From positions 124,001-188,000 of the forward strand of contig NZ_LXKA01000022.1 in assembly GCF_001645125.1 (NCBI RefSeq): a DNA stretch of 64,000 nucleotides, given 5' to 3'. Each line of letters opens with the position of its first letter. Positions within the stretch are counted from its first letter, which is position 1. The stretch is from Paraburkholderia ginsengiterrae (lineage in GTDB: Bacteria; Pseudomonadota; Gammaproteobacteria; Burkholderiales; Burkholderiaceae). The notes below the pieces were generated by a model. It saw only the letters and a program-made list of their open reading frames with translations. It did no database searches and was not told where the DNA came from. This document shows positions 1-9,751 of this stretch, in pieces. The position numbers were made by a program, and so were the translations under genes.

Positions 1-1
1 A

Positions 2-1216
2 AAAGCGCAGGAGAAAGTCTTCTCCGACCTCGGCCGCGTGCGCGAACTGAAGGAAGCCAATCCGGATCTGATTATCGGCGTGGGCGGTTGCGTGGCTAGC
101 CAGGAAGGCGCCTCGATCGTCTCGCGCGCACCGTACGTCGACCTGGTGTTCGGTCCGCAAACGCTGCATCGTCTGCCGGAAATGATCGACAGGCGCCGCG
201 CCAGCGGCCGCGCGCAAGTGGACATCTCGTTTCCGGAAATCGAAAAGTTCGATCACCTGCCGCCGGCGCGCGTCGACGGTCCGAGCGCTTTCGTCTCGAT
301 CATGGAAGGCTGCAGCAAGTACTGCAGCTACTGCGTCGTGCCGTACACGCGCGGCGAAGAAGTATCGCGCCCGCTCGACGACGTGCTGACCGAAATCGCC
401 GGCCTCGCCGACCAGGGCGTGCGCGAAGTTACGCTGCTCGGCCAGAACGTGAACGCCTACCGCGCCGGCCTGACGCTCGGTTCGACGGAAATCGCCGACT
501 TCGCGACGCTGATCGAATACGTCGCGGATATTCCGGGCATCGAACGGATTCGCTACACCACGTCGCATCCGAAAGAATTCACGCAGCGCCTGATCGACAC
601 CTACGCGAAGGTGCCGAAGCTCGTCAGCCACCTGCATCTGCCGGTGCAGCACGGCTCCGACCGCATCCTGATGGCCATGAAGCGCGGCTACACGGTGCTC
701 GAATACAAGTCGGTGATCCGCAAGCTGCGCGCGATTCGCCCTGACCTGTCGCTCTCCACGGACATGATCGTCGGTTTCCCCGGCGAGACGGACGAAGACT
801 TCGACAAGATGATGGCGCTCGTGCACGAGATGAAGTACGACACCAGCTTCTCGTTCATCTACAGCCCACGTCCCGGCACGCCCGCCGCGAATCTGCACGA
901 CGACACGCCGCGCGAAGTGAAGCTCAAGCGCCTGCAACATTTGCAGGCCACCATCGAGGAAAACGTCCAGCGCATCAGCGATTCGATGGTCGGCAAGATC
1001 GAGCGCATTCTGGTCGAGCGCCCGGCGCGCAAGGACCCGAACGAACTCGCCGGCCGCACGGAGAACAACCGCGTGGTGAATTTCCCGGCGCCGGTGGCCT
1101 CGCACGCCCGGCTGATCGGCCAGATGGTCGACGTGAAAATCGTCCATGCGTACCCCCATTCGCTGCGTGGCGAGCTCGTGCTGGTGCATGACGACACCGC
1201 TGCCACCACGCATTAA
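2..1216 (+). CDS. miaB: tRNA-2-methylthio-N6-dimethylallyladenosine synthase MiaB (5' end outside window)
   Basis: Radical SAM methylthiotransferase that adds the 2-methylthio group to i6A37 of tRNAs reading UNN codons. The frame is open from the left edge, so the N-terminus and the first cysteines of the auxiliary cluster are missing; a third one (GVGGCVAS) is visible. The radical SAM motif CSKYCSYC lies at about 311-334, followed by the SAM-binding barrel and a C-terminal TRAM-like segment (NRVVNFPAP onward). About 404 residues are visible of a family length near 450-480. It leads directly into ybeZ and ybeY, the usual proteobacterial order. An internal GTG at 38 should not be taken as the start. 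Confidence 0.96.
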   Translation, partial: KAQEKVFSDLGRVRELKEANPDLIIGVGGCVASQEGASIVSRAPYVDLVFGPQTLHRLPEMIDRRRASGRAQVDISFPEIEKFDHLPPARVDGPSAFVSIMEGCSKYCSYCVVPYTRGEEVSRPLDDVLTEIAGLADQGVREVTLLGQNVNAYRAGLTLGSTEIADFATLIEYVADIPGIERIRYTTSHPKEFTQRLIDTYAKVPKLVSHLHLPVQHGSDRILMAMKRGYTVLEYKSVIRKLRAIRPDLSLSTDMIVGFPGETDEDFDKMMALVHEMKYDTSFSFIYSPRPGTPAANLHDDTPREVKLKRLQHLQATIEENVQRISDSMVGKIERILVERPARKDPNELAGRTENNRVVNFPAPVASHARLIGQMVDVKIVHAYPHSLRGELVLVHDDTAATTH

Positions 1217-1261
1217 GCGGCATCACCCGCGTATCGAAACCGACAGGATCGACCCACCGCC

Positions 1262-2341
1262 TTGAAGACCACTCAGCAGCATCTGGAATTCACCGCACCG
1301 CGCGAAGACAACGCGCGGCTTGCCAACCTCTGCGGACCGCTCGACGAAAATCTGCGCCAGATCGAGCAGGCGCTCGACGTGACGTTGCAACGCCGTGGCC
1401 ACCGCATCACGATTCGCGGGCGCGGCGCGAAACTCGCGCTCACCGCGCTCGAAAACTTCTACAACAACGCGCGCGAGCCGCTGTCGGTCGACGACATCCA
1501 GCTCGCGCTGGTGGAAGTGCGCCATCCGGCGCGCCATCGCACGAACGGCAACGGCAATGGTCATGGCGATGAAGCGGGCGACCCGCGCTTCCCGGGCAAT
1601 CCCGATCATCCGTTCGACCAGCCCGCCGACGCCGGCGACGACGACCTCCAGGAACTCGGCCCGAAGCTGTACACGCGCCGCGCGGACCTGCGCGGACGCA
1701 CGCCGGCGCAGCGCGAGTACCTGAAGCAGATCGTCTCGCATGACGTGACCCTCGGTGTCGGCCCGGCCGGTACCGGCAAAACCTATCTCGCGGTGGCGTG
1801 CGCGGTGGACGCGCTGGAGCGCGACCAGGTAAAGCGCATCGTGCTGACGCGTCCCGCGGTCGAAGCGGGCGAGCGGCTCGGCTTCCTGCCGGGCGATCTG
1901 GCGCAGAAGGTCGATCCGTATCTGCGTCCGCTGTACGACGCGCTGTATGACCTGCTCGGCTTCGACAAGACGGCGAAAATGTTCGAGCGGCAGATGATCG
2001 AAATCGCGCCGCTCGCCTACATGCGCGGCCGCACGCTGAACCACGCGTTCATCATTCTCGACGAGGCGCAGAACACCACGCCCGAGCAGATGAAGATGTT
2101 CCTCACGCGGATCGGCTTTGGCTCGAAGGCGGTGGTCACCGGGGACACGACCCAGATCGACTTGCCGCGCGGCCACAAGAGCGGGCTGATCGAAGCCCAG
2201 CAGGTGCTCGCCGACGTGCGCGGCATTGCGCTCACGCGTTTCACCAGCGCAGACGTGGTGCGGCATCCGCTGGTCGCGCGAATTGTGGAGGCGTACGATG
2301 CGCATTCGCAGAAAACCGCCGGTCCGGTGGATTCGCGCTGA
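1262..2341 (+). CDS. ybeZ: PhoH-like ATPase YbeZ
   Basis: Predicted cytoplasmic P-loop ATPase of the PhoH family, thought to work with YbeY in RNA and ribosome metabolism. Walker A GPAGTGKT is at residues 167-174 and the Walker B-like ILDEAQ at 265-270. An N-terminal region of about 80 residues precedes a polar, Gly/Asn/His-rich linker (residues 95-128) that varies in the family. The chosen start is TTG at 1262, with a weak AGGA 14 nt upstream; no ATG or GTG fits the conserved N-terminus better, so the start is tentative. It lies 45 nt after miaB and 36 nt before ybeY, so co-transcription is likely. Confidence 0.94.
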   Translation: MKTTQQHLEFTAPREDNARLANLCGPLDENLRQIEQALDVTLQRRGHRITIRGRGAKLALTALENFYNNAREPLSVDDIQLALVEVRHPARHRTNGNGNGHGDEAGDPRFPGNPDHPFDQPADAGDDDLQELGPKLYTRRADLRGRTPAQREYLKQIVSHDVTLGVGPAGTGKTYLAVACAVDALERDQVKRIVLTRPAVEAGERLGFLPGDLAQKVDPYLRPLYDALYDLLGFDKTAKMFERQMIEIAPLAYMRGRTLNHAFIILDEAQNTTPEQMKMFLTRIGFGSKAVVTGDTTQIDLPRGHKSGLIEAQQVLADVRGIALTRFTSADVVRHPLVARIVEAYDAHSQKTAGPVDSR

Positions 2342-2377
2342 ACCACGCTCCATGATTGTGCAACCCATCGAAACCGC

Positions 2378-2839
2378 ATGAGCCGCGCCCCGAAACTGAC
2401 GTTGAATCTGCAATTTCCCGCCGCCAAGGCCTGGCCGGAACACAAGGCGCTTCTGCCGCGCGCAACGGTGGCCGGCTGGATCAAAGCGGCGCTGTTCGCG
2501 GACGGCGAACTGACGGTGCGTTTCGTCGACGCCGAAGAAGGCCGCACGCTGAACCGCACCTATCGCGGCAAGGACTATTCGACCAACGTGCTGACCTTCG
2601 CGTACGCCGAATCGGAAGACGATCCGGTGACGGGCGACCTGATCCTGTGCTGCCCGGTGGTCGAGAAAGAAGCCGCTGAGCAGGGCAAGCCGCTCGTCGC
2701 GCACTACGCCCATCTGCTGGTGCACGGCACGCTTCACGCTCAAGGCTACGACCACGAAGACGAGGAAGAAGCCGAGGAAATGGAAGCGATCGAAACGGAA
2801 ATCCTCGGCAAGCTGGGCTTTCCCGACCCTTATCAATAA
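2378..2839 (+). CDS. ybeY: Endoribonuclease YbeY (rRNA maturation factor)
   Basis: Single-strand-specific metallo-endoribonuclease for 16S rRNA 3'-end maturation and 70S ribosome quality control. The zinc signature H-x3-H-x5-H is intact at His116, His120 and His126 ([11 protein letters not shown]), and the conserved [19 protein letters not shown] block precedes it. The length of 153 residues is normal. It starts with ATG 36 nt after ybeZ; the functional pairing with YbeZ is known from other proteobacteria. Confidence 0.96.
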   Translation: MSRAPKLTLNLQFPAAKAWPEHKALLPRATVAGWIKAALFADGELTVRFVDAEEGRTLNRTYRGKDYSTNVLTFAYAESEDDPVTGDLILCCPVVEKEAAEQGKPLVAHYAHLLVHGTLHAQGYDHEDEEEAEEMEAIETEILGKLGFPDPYQ

Positions 2840-2910
2840 GCCGGCGCTTCTAGCCCTCGTCTAGCCATCTTCTGGCGCGCCGCCAACCGCAACCCCGATT
2901 CAAACTGACC

Positions 2911-3576
2911 GTGAGCACCTCGTCCCCTGAAGCCGATACCCGAACGCCCTGCCCGGATTACCCGCCGGTGCTCGGCGAATCACGGCTCCTGACGGACGAG
3001 GAATTGCGCGCGTCGCTCGAATGCACGCTGCGCGGCTGGGACCGCAAGAGCGATCTGTGGCTGTTCGGCTATGGATCGCTGATCTGGAACCCCGGCCTGC
3101 CCACTGTCGAGGCAACGCGCTCGAAGGTGCACGGCTATCACCGCGGACTGTACCTGTGGTCGCGCGTGAACCGCGGCACGCCCGAACAGCCGGGCCTCGT
3201 GCTCGCGCTCGACCGCGGCGGTTCGTGCAGCGGCATCGCGTTCCGACTGGCTGCCGAGGGCTCGATGCCGCATCTCGAAGCGCTCTGGCGCCGCGAAATG
3301 CCGATGGGCTCGTATCGTCCGGCATGGCTGCCTTGCGTGCTCGCCGACGGCCGGCGGGTCGACGCGCTCGCGTTCGTGATGCGCCGCGACGCGCCGAGCT
3401 ACACCGGCAAGCTGCGCGACGACATCGTCAAGACCGTGCTCGGCTGCGCGAGCGGGCGCTACGGCACCACGCTCGACTACGTCAGCCGCACCGTGCATGC
3501 GCTGCGCGAAAGCGGCATGCCCGACCGCGCGCTCGAAGCGCTGCTCGAACGGTGCCGCGAGACGAGCCTCAAGTAA
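2911..3576 (+). CDS. chaC: ChaC-like gamma-glutamylcyclotransferase
   Basis: Predicted glutathione-specific gamma-glutamylcyclotransferase, which cleaves glutathione to 5-oxoproline and Cys-Gly. The substrate-binding loop YGSLIW is at residues 54-59, inside the typical WLFGYGSLIWNP context. An acidic residue in the EALWRREM segment is the probable catalytic glutamate. Length of 221 residues fits the family. The start is GTG at 2911, 71 nt after ybeY. It sits between ybeY and corC, where the E. coli-type cluster has no such gene, so it is an insertion into an otherwise conserved neighbourhood. Confidence 0.9.
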   Translation: MSTSSPEADTRTPCPDYPPVLGESRLLTDEELRASLECTLRGWDRKSDLWLFGYGSLIWNPGLPTVEATRSKVHGYHRGLYLWSRVNRGTPEQPGLVLALDRGGSCSGIAFRLAAEGSMPHLEALWRREMPMGSYRPAWLPCVLADGRRVDALAFVMRRDAPSYTGKLRDDIVKTVLGCASGRYGTTLDYVSRTVHALRESGMPDRALEALLERCRETSLK

Positions 3577-3753
3577 CGCTTTTTTGCTCCAGAACGCTTT
3601 TCCGCGCGTAATCAGTTAGGATTGACCTACGCACCGCCGCCGCGGCGGAGCCGCTTCACCATCGCCCAGCCGGGCGGGACACGGTCCCGCCATGTGGCTG
3701 GTGTATCCTTAATGCTCTGCAACAGCGCGCCCAGTCTTGCCGGGCGCACTACC

Positions 3754-4647
3754 ATGAACGACACGTATCCCAGTCGACGACAAACCGACAAACCGCAGGA
3801 AAAGCGCTCGCTCCTCGAGCGTCTGACCGACTTCATCTCGCCCGAGCCCGACTCGCGTGCCGAACTTCTGGAAATTCTGCAGGACGCTCACGAGCGCAAC
3901 CTGATCGACGCCGACTCGCTGTCGATGATCGAAGGCGTGTTCCAGGTGTCCGAACTGAGCGCCCGGGACATCATGGTGCCGCGCGCACAAATGGACGCGA
4001 TCAACATCGCGGACAATCCCGCCGAGTTCATCCCTTACGTGCTGGAAAAAGCGCACTCGCGCTATCCGGTCTTCGAAGGCAACCGCGACAACATCATCGG
4101 CGTGCTGCTGGCCAAAGACCTGCTGCGCTACTACGCCGAAGAAGAATTCGACGTGCGCGGCATGCTGCGCCCCGCCGTGTTCATCCCCGAATCGAAGCGC
4201 CTGAACGTGCTGCTGCATGACTTCCGTGTGAATCGCAATCACCTCGCGGTGGTGGTCGACGAATACGGCGGCGTGGCCGGTTTGATCACGATTGAAGACG
4301 TGCTGGAACAGATCGTCGGCGATATCGAAGACGAATACGATTTCGACGAGGAAAGCGGCAATATCATCGCCTCGCCCGACGGACGTTTCCGCGTGCGCGC
4401 GCTGACCGAGATCGAGCAGTTCAACGAGGCCTTCGGCACGCACTACTCCGACGAGGAAGTCGATACGATCGGCGGACTCGTCACGCATCATTTCGGGCGC
4501 GTGCCGCATCGCGGAGAAAAAGTCCGCCTCGACGACCTGATCTTCGAGATTCTGCGCGGCGACGCTCGCCAGGTTCATATGCTGCTGGTGCGCCGCGATC
4601 CGCTGGCCGGCCAGCGCGAACGCGAAGCGCAGCACGTGCAGAGCTAG
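3754..4647 (+). CDS. corC: CorC/HlyC-type CBS-domain protein
   Basis: Cytosolic CorC family protein linked to magnesium/cobalt efflux and membrane homeostasis. After a charged N-terminus it has a pair of CBS domains (about residues 65-185, including ARDIMVPRAQMDAI and NHLAVVVDEYGGVAGLITIED) and a C-terminal CorC_HlyC domain (about 205-290). The start chosen is ATG at 3754, giving 297 residues, normal for the family. The frame is open upstream to a TTG at 3622, but that extension is non-conserved in character. It precedes lnt by 60 nt, the usual order. Confidence 0.94.
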   Translation: MNDTYPSRRQTDKPQEKRSLLERLTDFISPEPDSRAELLEILQDAHERNLIDADSLSMIEGVFQVSELSARDIMVPRAQMDAINIADNPAEFIPYVLEKAHSRYPVFEGNRDNIIGVLLAKDLLRYYAEEEFDVRGMLRPAVFIPESKRLNVLLHDFRVNRNHLAVVVDEYGGVAGLITIEDVLEQIVGDIEDEYDFDEESGNIIASPDGRFRVRALTEIEQFNEAFGTHYSDEEVDTIGGLVTHHFGRVPHRGEKVRLDDLIFEILRGDARQVHMLLVRRDPLAGQREREAQHVQS

Positions 4648-4707
4648 GCCGGCCTCGCGCCGGTTCGCTTCTTTGCCTCCTCAACCTCTCACGCCGACCA
4701 CGCAACA

Positions 4708-6411
4708 ATGGCCGACCCGATTACTTCCCGTTCGCCTCGCGGCGTGAGCGCGTCTGCCGCCCCGGACACGCGTGGCCGCGTACTGCCCCGCTGGCATTAC
4801 CTCGTCGCGCTGGCCGCGGGCGCCGCCAACACCCTGTCGTTTGCGCCGACACCGCACGGCGGCTGGCTGGAGCTCGCGATCTTCGTGTTCTTCTTCGCCT
4901 GGCTCACGCGTACCACCGGCTGGAAAAGCGCCGCGCTGACGGGAGGTGCATTTGGTTTCGGCAATTTCGTGAGCGGCGTGTGGTGGCTGTACGTCAGCAT
5001 GCATTTTTACGGCGGCATGGCCGCGCCGCTCGCCGGCGCGGCTGTCGTGCTGTTCTCGCTCTATCTGGCTATCTATCCGGCATTGGCCGCCGCCATCTGG
5101 TCGTTCTGTGCCGGCCACGCGCGCAAAGGCAATGCGGTTGACGACACGCCGTTCTCGCCGACCTGGCACGGCGCGCTGGCATTCGCGAGCGCTTGGGCGA
5201 TCGGCGAATGGCTGCGCGGCACGGTGTTTACCGGCTTTCCGTGGCTGGCGAGCGGCTATGCGCAGGTGGACGGCCCGTTTGCCGGATTCGCGCCGGTGGC
5301 GGGCGTGTACGGCGTCGGCTGGATGCTGGCGCTCGTGGCCGCGCTGATCGTGCAGGCACTCCTGCCGCTCATGCCTGCCAGACAATCCGGCCAGGGCGAC
5401 GCCAGAAACGGCAACGGCGCGAAACCCGGCATGTCGCGCACCGTGGTGCCGGGCGCCGTAGCGCTGGCGCTCATCGTGGCCGGCCTGCTGCTGCCGCTCG
5501 CGCAGTGGACCGTACCGGCCAACGCGCCGCTGACCGTGAGGCTTCTGCAAGGCAACGTCAAGCAGGACATGAAGTTCGAGGAATCCGGCATGCGCGCCGC
5601 GATCGCCGAGTATCAGCAGATGATTACCTCGAAGCCGGCCGATCTGATCGTCACGCCGGAAACCGCCATTCCGGTCCTCGCGCAGCAATTGCCGGCGCCG
5701 TTCGCCTCGGCGGTACGCAATTTCGCGGATTCGACCGGCAGCGCGATCCTGTTCGGCGCGATCGGCGGCACGATCACGCCGGAAGGCCAGGTGATCGACT
5801 ACACGAACAGCCTGTTCGGCGTAACGCCCGGCACACGCAATGTGTACCGCTACGACAAGCACCACCTTGTCCCGTTCGGCGAATTCGTGCCGTGGGGCTT
5901 TCGCTGGTTCGTCAATCTGATGAGCATTCCGCTCGGCGACTTCTTCCGCGGCGCTCCGGTGCAGAAGCCGTTCATGGTCCACAACCAGCCGGTCGCGGTC
6001 GACATCTGCTACGAGGATATTTTTGGCGAGGAGATTGCGCGCAGCATCCGCGAAAACGAGACGCCCGCCGGCGTGCTGGTCAATTCGACCAATCTCGCGT
6101 GGTTCGGCGACACGATCGCGCTCGACCAGCATCTGCAGATCGCGCGCATGCGGTCGCTGGAAACCGGCCGGCCGATGCTGCGCGCGACCAACACCGGAAT
6201 GACAGCCGCCATCGACGCGAATGGCAAGGTGCTCGGACGCCTGACGCCGTACACGGTCGGCTCGCTCGACGTCACGGTGCAAGGCACCTCGGGCAACACC
6301 CCTTACGTCACGAGCGGCAACAACACGGTGCTGGCGGTTTCATTACTGCTGCTGGCATTCGGCTTTGCGTTCGGGCCGGGTATCCGGCGGCGTGGAAACG
6401 GCGGGCAATAA
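4708..6411 (+). CDS. lnt: Apolipoprotein N-acyltransferase
   Basis: Inner-membrane enzyme that adds the third acyl chain to the N-terminal cysteine of lipoproteins, required for Lol-dependent sorting. Several membrane helices occupy residues 30-270, followed by the nitrilase-type periplasmic domain. The catalytic triad is visible as Glu318 (VTPETAIP), Lys384 (RYDKHHLVPFGE) and Cys434 (DICYEDIFG). Length of 567 residues is slightly long because of polar inserts near residues 137-150 and 224-245. ATG start at 4708. Its substrates probably include LptE, BamE and LoiP, encoded elsewhere in this window. Confidence 0.97.
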   Translation: MADPITSRSPRGVSASAAPDTRGRVLPRWHYLVALAAGAANTLSFAPTPHGGWLELAIFVFFFAWLTRTTGWKSAALTGGAFGFGNFVSGVWWLYVSMHFYGGMAAPLAGAAVVLFSLYLAIYPALAAAIWSFCAGHARKGNAVDDTPFSPTWHGALAFASAWAIGEWLRGTVFTGFPWLASGYAQVDGPFAGFAPVAGVYGVGWMLALVAALIVQALLPLMPARQSGQGDARNGNGAKPGMSRTVVPGAVALALIVAGLLLPLAQWTVPANAPLTVRLLQGNVKQDMKFEESGMRAAIAEYQQMITSKPADLIVTPETAIPVLAQQLPAPFASAVRNFADSTGSAILFGAIGGTITPEGQVIDYTNSLFGVTPGTRNVYRYDKHHLVPFGEFVPWGFRWFVNLMSIPLGDFFRGAPVQKPFMVHNQPVAVDICYEDIFGEEIARSIRENETPAGVLVNSTNLAWFGDTIALDQHLQIARMRSLETGRPMLRATNTGMTAAIDANGKVLGRLTPYTVGSLDVTVQGTSGNTPYVTSGNNTVLAVSLLLLAFGFAFGPGIRRRGNGGQ

Positions 6412-6497
6412 GTAACGACAATGCGCATTCATTTGCACACGCCGTTTGTCGCGAATGCGGCGCGGTGAAATGCGCGCCCCAAGCCCAATTAGAAAAT

Positions 6498-6530
6498 ACG
6501 CGCGCCGCTCAATACCGTCGGCGCGCGTTT
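6498..6530. terminator. Hairpin between convergent lnt and loiP
   Basis: Inverted repeat ACGCGCGCC / GGCGCGCGT, 9 bp stem with a 13 nt loop (6498-6506 and 6520-6528). It is followed by only a short T run on either strand, so it is a modest intrinsic terminator candidate serving lnt on plus and loiP on minus. Confidence 0.5.
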
Positions 6531-6546
6531 CAGAACGAATCCGGCC

Positions 6547-7305
6547 TTACTGATTCGAAGCGATACGCTGCTGAATATGCTGCGCGCGCGCCGGCGACGA
6601 CGGATGCGAACTCAACATACTCGATTTACCGCCATCCACTTGCGCGAGTTTGTTGAATGCCGTCACCAATCCCGAAGGATCGAGATGCTTCTTTTTCTGC
6701 AGGTCGAATGAATAATCGTCCGCTGCGCTTTCCTGCGCTTGCGAGAATTGCGCGTTAATCAGTTTCTCGGAGAAGTCGCCCAACTGCGAGCCCGAAAGCG
6801 CGCCTGCCACGCCACCTGCCGACGACGCCACCGAACGCATCGCCGAAGTCGCGTACGCGACCTGCATGGCTTTCTTCGTATGACCGAGTGCCACGTGGCC
6901 CATTTCATGGCCGACCACGCCGCGCACTTCCGAATCGTTCATCATGTCCATCAGACCGCTGTAGACGCGCACGCAACCATTGGCCATGGCCCATGCATTG
7001 ATGTCCTTGGTGACGTACACCTTGTAGTTCACCGGCGTGCCGTTGATGTTGTCGCCCAGTTGCGCGGCAATGGTGTTCAGGCGCTTCTGATACTTGCTGT
7101 TCGCGGCGGCGATCTGGTTTTCGCTATCCAGTTGCGCGCACGATTTGTCGCTCAGTGCACGCACGTCAGTCTCGCTTAGCGTGGCGGCTTGCGTGGCCAG
7201 CTGGCCGGATTTGATCAACGCGGACGAATCGATATTGCCGACGTTCGAGCACGCGGCAAATAAGGCACAGACGGAAGCAGCAAAGGCAACGCGATAGTGT
7301 TTCAT
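6547..7305 (-). CDS. loiP: M48 family metalloprotease, LoiP-type outer-membrane lipoprotein
   Basis: Zinc endopeptidase resembling E. coli LoiP (YggG) along its length. A signal peptide ends in a lipobox (ALFAAC, Cys19), so the mature protein should be a lipoprotein facing the periplasm. The zinc motif HEMGH is at residues 133-137, and the third ligand probably lies in the QESAADDYS segment. Cys56 and Cys111 could form the disulfide known for LoiP. The start is ATG at 7305, giving 252 residues; the frame runs on upstream to 7386, but that part overlaps the terminator hairpin at 7351-7381 and does not look like a signal peptide. Monocistronic. Confidence 0.93.
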   Translation of the reverse strand: MKHYRVAFAASVCALFAACSNVGNIDSSALIKSGQLATQAATLSETDVRALSDKSCAQLDSENQIAAANSKYQKRLNTIAAQLGDNINGTPVNYKVYVTKDINAWAMANGCVRVYSGLMDMMNDSEVRGVVGHEMGHVALGHTKKAMQVAYATSAMRSVASSAGGVAGALSGSQLGDFSEKLINAQFSQAQESAADDYSFDLQKKKHLDPSGLVTAFNKLAQVDGGKSSMLSSHPSSPARAQHIQQRIASNQ

Positions 7306-7350
7306 GATGGAAATCTCTGCGATGTTATTCACTTCGGTGGCAGGCCCAAA

Positions 7351-7381
7351 AAAAATGCGCCTGACGAGCAGGCGCATTTTT
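7351..7381 (-). terminator. Intrinsic terminator downstream of the GST gene
   Basis: Perfect 13 bp stem (AAAAATGCGCCTG / CAGGCGCATTTTT) with a 5 nt loop and A/T runs on both sides. It lies between the GST gene and loiP, both on minus, so it should end the GST transcript and insulate loiP. Confidence 0.85.
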
Positions 7382-7505
7382 ACCACGATCGAAAGCTTTA
7401 ATTCATGCTTTTGAAAGAATGAATGACATCATTTTGCAAACTTGCCGACATTGCAGGCAACGCTAATCAACTCGCTGACCTCGTGCCATCCAATCAGCCG
7501 TCCAC

Positions 7506-8117
7506 TCAGTCGGACGGCACCGTATCAATGAACGACTGGCGCAGCGAAAGCTTCTGGAAATGCTTGTCCAGATTCGGATACGGCTCGCGCCAGTTCAGTT
7601 CGGGCATGCGGAAGTCCAGATAAGCCAACGCGCAACCCACCGCGATGTCCGCCAGCGTGTAGTGATTGCTCGCGCACCACGGCTTGCTGCCCAATCCTTG
7701 CGACATCGCGATCAGACCTTCGTCGATCTTGCGCTGCTGCCGCGCGACCCACGCGTCCACACGATGCTCCGGCGACCGCTGCGTGCTTTCGAGGCGAATC
7801 AGCACGGCCGCGTCCAGCACGCCGTCGGCCAGCGCTTCCCAGCAGCGCACCTCGAGGCGCTCGCGCCCCGACTGGGGAATCAGCTTGCCGACCGGCGACA
7901 GCGTGTCCACGTATTCGCAGATCACCCGCGAGTCGAACACCGCTTCGCCGTCTTCCATCACGAGGCACGGCACCTTGCCGATCGGATTGAAGGTGTGAAT
8001 CTTGGTGTCCGGCGCCCAGACGTTCTCGGGCACCAGTTCGTAGTCGATCTTCTTGTCGGCCAGCACGACCCGCGCTTTACGCACGAAGGGGCTGGCGAGC
8101 GAACCGATGAGTTTCAT
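7506..8117 (-). CDS. Glutathione S-transferase family protein (YibF-like)
   Basis: Cytosolic GST-fold protein. The thioredoxin-like N-terminal domain starts MKLIGSLASPFVRKARVVL, and the conserved cis-Pro and Ser/Asp positions follow in GKVPCL and FDSRVI. An all-helical C-terminal domain follows. It most resembles YibF-type GSTs, whose substrates are not established. The start used is ATG 8117, matching the YibF N-terminus; two nearby upstream candidates (8120, 8126) are possible, with an AAGG just before them. Monocistronic, ended by the hairpin at 7351-7381. Confidence 0.88.
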   Translation of the reverse strand: MKLIGSLASPFVRKARVVLADKKIDYELVPENVWAPDTKIHTFNPIGKVPCLVMEDGEAVFDSRVICEYVDTLSPVGKLIPQSGRERLEVRCWEALADGVLDAAVLIRLESTQRSPEHRVDAWVARQQRKIDEGLIAMSQGLGSKPWCASNHYTLADIAVGCALAYLDFRMPELNWREPYPNLDKHFQKLSLRQSFIDTVPSD

Positions 8118-8338
8118 CATGACCATCTGCCTTTTCTTGAATCCGGCGAAAGTATAAGTGTTTGGCGGCGTGCGCGACCACTCAGTCGCGCCTTCCGGGC
8201 GCTCCGAAAGCCTTATGCAGACTCGCTGTGGACGGATTGCAACGTTGCAGCGTGCGCCTTCGCCATGACTTGCGCAGACATCCCATGCAAAATAACCCGG
8301 CGCATTGGCGCAATACCATTGGACGCTACAATCGCACG

Positions 8339-9745
8339 ATGAACCAGCCGACCGAACCCACCATCGCCATCGACGTCTACCGCACGCGCCGCGAGCGCGT
8401 ACTCGCCGCGCTGCGTGCGGCGGGTGGCGGCGTCGCCATCGTCCCGACCGCGCCGGAAGTGCTGCGCAACCGTGACGCCGATTATCCGTACCGGCACGAC
8501 AGCTACTTCTACTACCTGACCGGCTTCACCGAGCCCGATGCGCTGCTGGTGCTCGATGCCAGCGCCGCGCCCGGCGAGCCGGCTTCAGTGCTGTTCTGCC
8601 GCGAGAAAAATGTCGAGCGCGAGACGTGGGAAGGTTTTCGCTTCGGCCCGGAAGGCGCACGCACGGCATTCGGCTTCGACGCCGCGTTCGCCATCGGCGA
8701 AGCGGATACGCAGCTGCCGCGGCTGCTCGCGGACAAACCGTCGCTGCACTACGCGCTCGGCACGTCGGCGAAGCTGGACGAACAGGTGCGCGGCTGGCTC
8801 GACGCCGTGCGCGCCCAGGGCCGCGGCGGCGTCGCCGCGCCGGCCACGGCACGCGATCTGGTGCCGTTGCTCGACGACATGCGGCTCACCAAGGACGACC
8901 ACGAACTCGCCATCATGCGCCGCGCCGGGCAGATTTCCGCCGAGGCGCATCGCCGCGCCATGGCCGCCTGCCATCCCGGCGTGCGCGAGTACGAACTCGA
9001 AGCGGAGCTGCTGTACACATTCCGCAAGTTCGGCGCACAGGCGCCGGCGTACACGTCCATCGTCGCGGCAGGCGCCAACGCCTGCGTGCTGCACTACCCG
9101 GCCGGCAACGCGATCGCCCAGGACGGCGACCTGATCCTGATCGACGCGGCCTGCGAACTCGACGGCTACGCCTCCGACATCACCCGCACGTTCCCCGCGA
9201 ACGGCCGCTTCACGCCTGCGCAGCGCGAGCTGTACGACATCGTGCTGGCCGCGCAGCAGGCCGCCATCGCCGCCACCCGCGCCGGCGCGACCTTCGACGA
9301 GCCGCACCAGGCCGCCGTGCGCGTGCTGTCGCAAGGCCTGCTCGACACGGGCATCATCGAGCGGACCAAGTTCGCCTCGGTTGACGACGTGATCGCCGAG
9401 CGCGCCTACGCCCCCTTCTATATGCACCGTACCGGCCATTGGATCGGCATGGACGTGCACGATGTCGGCGACTACCGCGAGCGCGGCGCGCCGCGCGACG
9501 AGGCGGGCGTCCTGCCATGGCGCACGCTGCAAGCCTCGATGACGCTGACCATCGAGCCGGGTCTGTACATCCGGCCGGCTGAAGGCGTCCCCGAGCGTTA
9601 CTGGAACATCGGCATCCGCATCGAGGACGACGCCATCGTCACGCCGACCGGCTGTGAACTGATCACGCGCGAGGTGCCGGTGGCCGCCGCCGAGATCGAG
9701 GCGCTGATGCAGGAAGCCCGCGCGGCCCACGAAACAAGGAAGTAA
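8339..9745 (+). CDS. pepP: Xaa-Pro aminopeptidase P
   Basis: Metallo-exopeptidase removing N-terminal residues that precede proline. It has an N-terminal aminopeptidase-P domain (about residues 10-150) and a C-terminal pita-bread domain. The dinuclear metal ligands are visible: two Asp in LIDAACELDGYASDITR, His in HRTGHWIGMDVHD, and Glu in TIEPGLY and IRIEDD. ATG 8339 gives 468 residues; the frame is open further upstream but without homology-like sequence. It stops 6 nt before ubiH, the usual pepP-ubiH order. The 220 bp upstream holds nothing I recognise beyond the divergent leader to the GST gene. Confidence 0.95.
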   Translation: MNQPTEPTIAIDVYRTRRERVLAALRAAGGGVAIVPTAPEVLRNRDADYPYRHDSYFYYLTGFTEPDALLVLDASAAPGEPASVLFCREKNVERETWEGFRFGPEGARTAFGFDAAFAIGEADTQLPRLLADKPSLHYALGTSAKLDEQVRGWLDAVRAQGRGGVAAPATARDLVPLLDDMRLTKDDHELAIMRRAGQISAEAHRRAMAACHPGVREYELEAELLYTFRKFGAQAPAYTSIVAAGANACVLHYPAGNAIAQDGDLILIDAACELDGYASDITRTFPANGRFTPAQRELYDIVLAAQQAAIAATRAGATFDEPHQAAVRVLSQGLLDTGIIERTKFASVDDVIAERAYAPFYMHRTGHWIGMDVHDVGDYRERGAPRDEAGVLPWRTLQASMTLTIEPGLYIRPAEGVPERYWNIGIRIEDDAIVTPTGCELITREVPVAAAEIEALMQEARAAHETRK

Positions 9746-9751
9746 TTCGCG

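Noticed and set aside
1223-2836. Long minus-strand open frame (537 codons) opposite ybeZ and ybeY
   Set aside because: Antisense shadow of GC-rich genes; composition is Arg/His-rich with no recognisable motif.
4681-6282. 533-codon minus-strand frame opposite lnt
   Set aside because: Antisense shadow; lnt carries the full catalytic triad.
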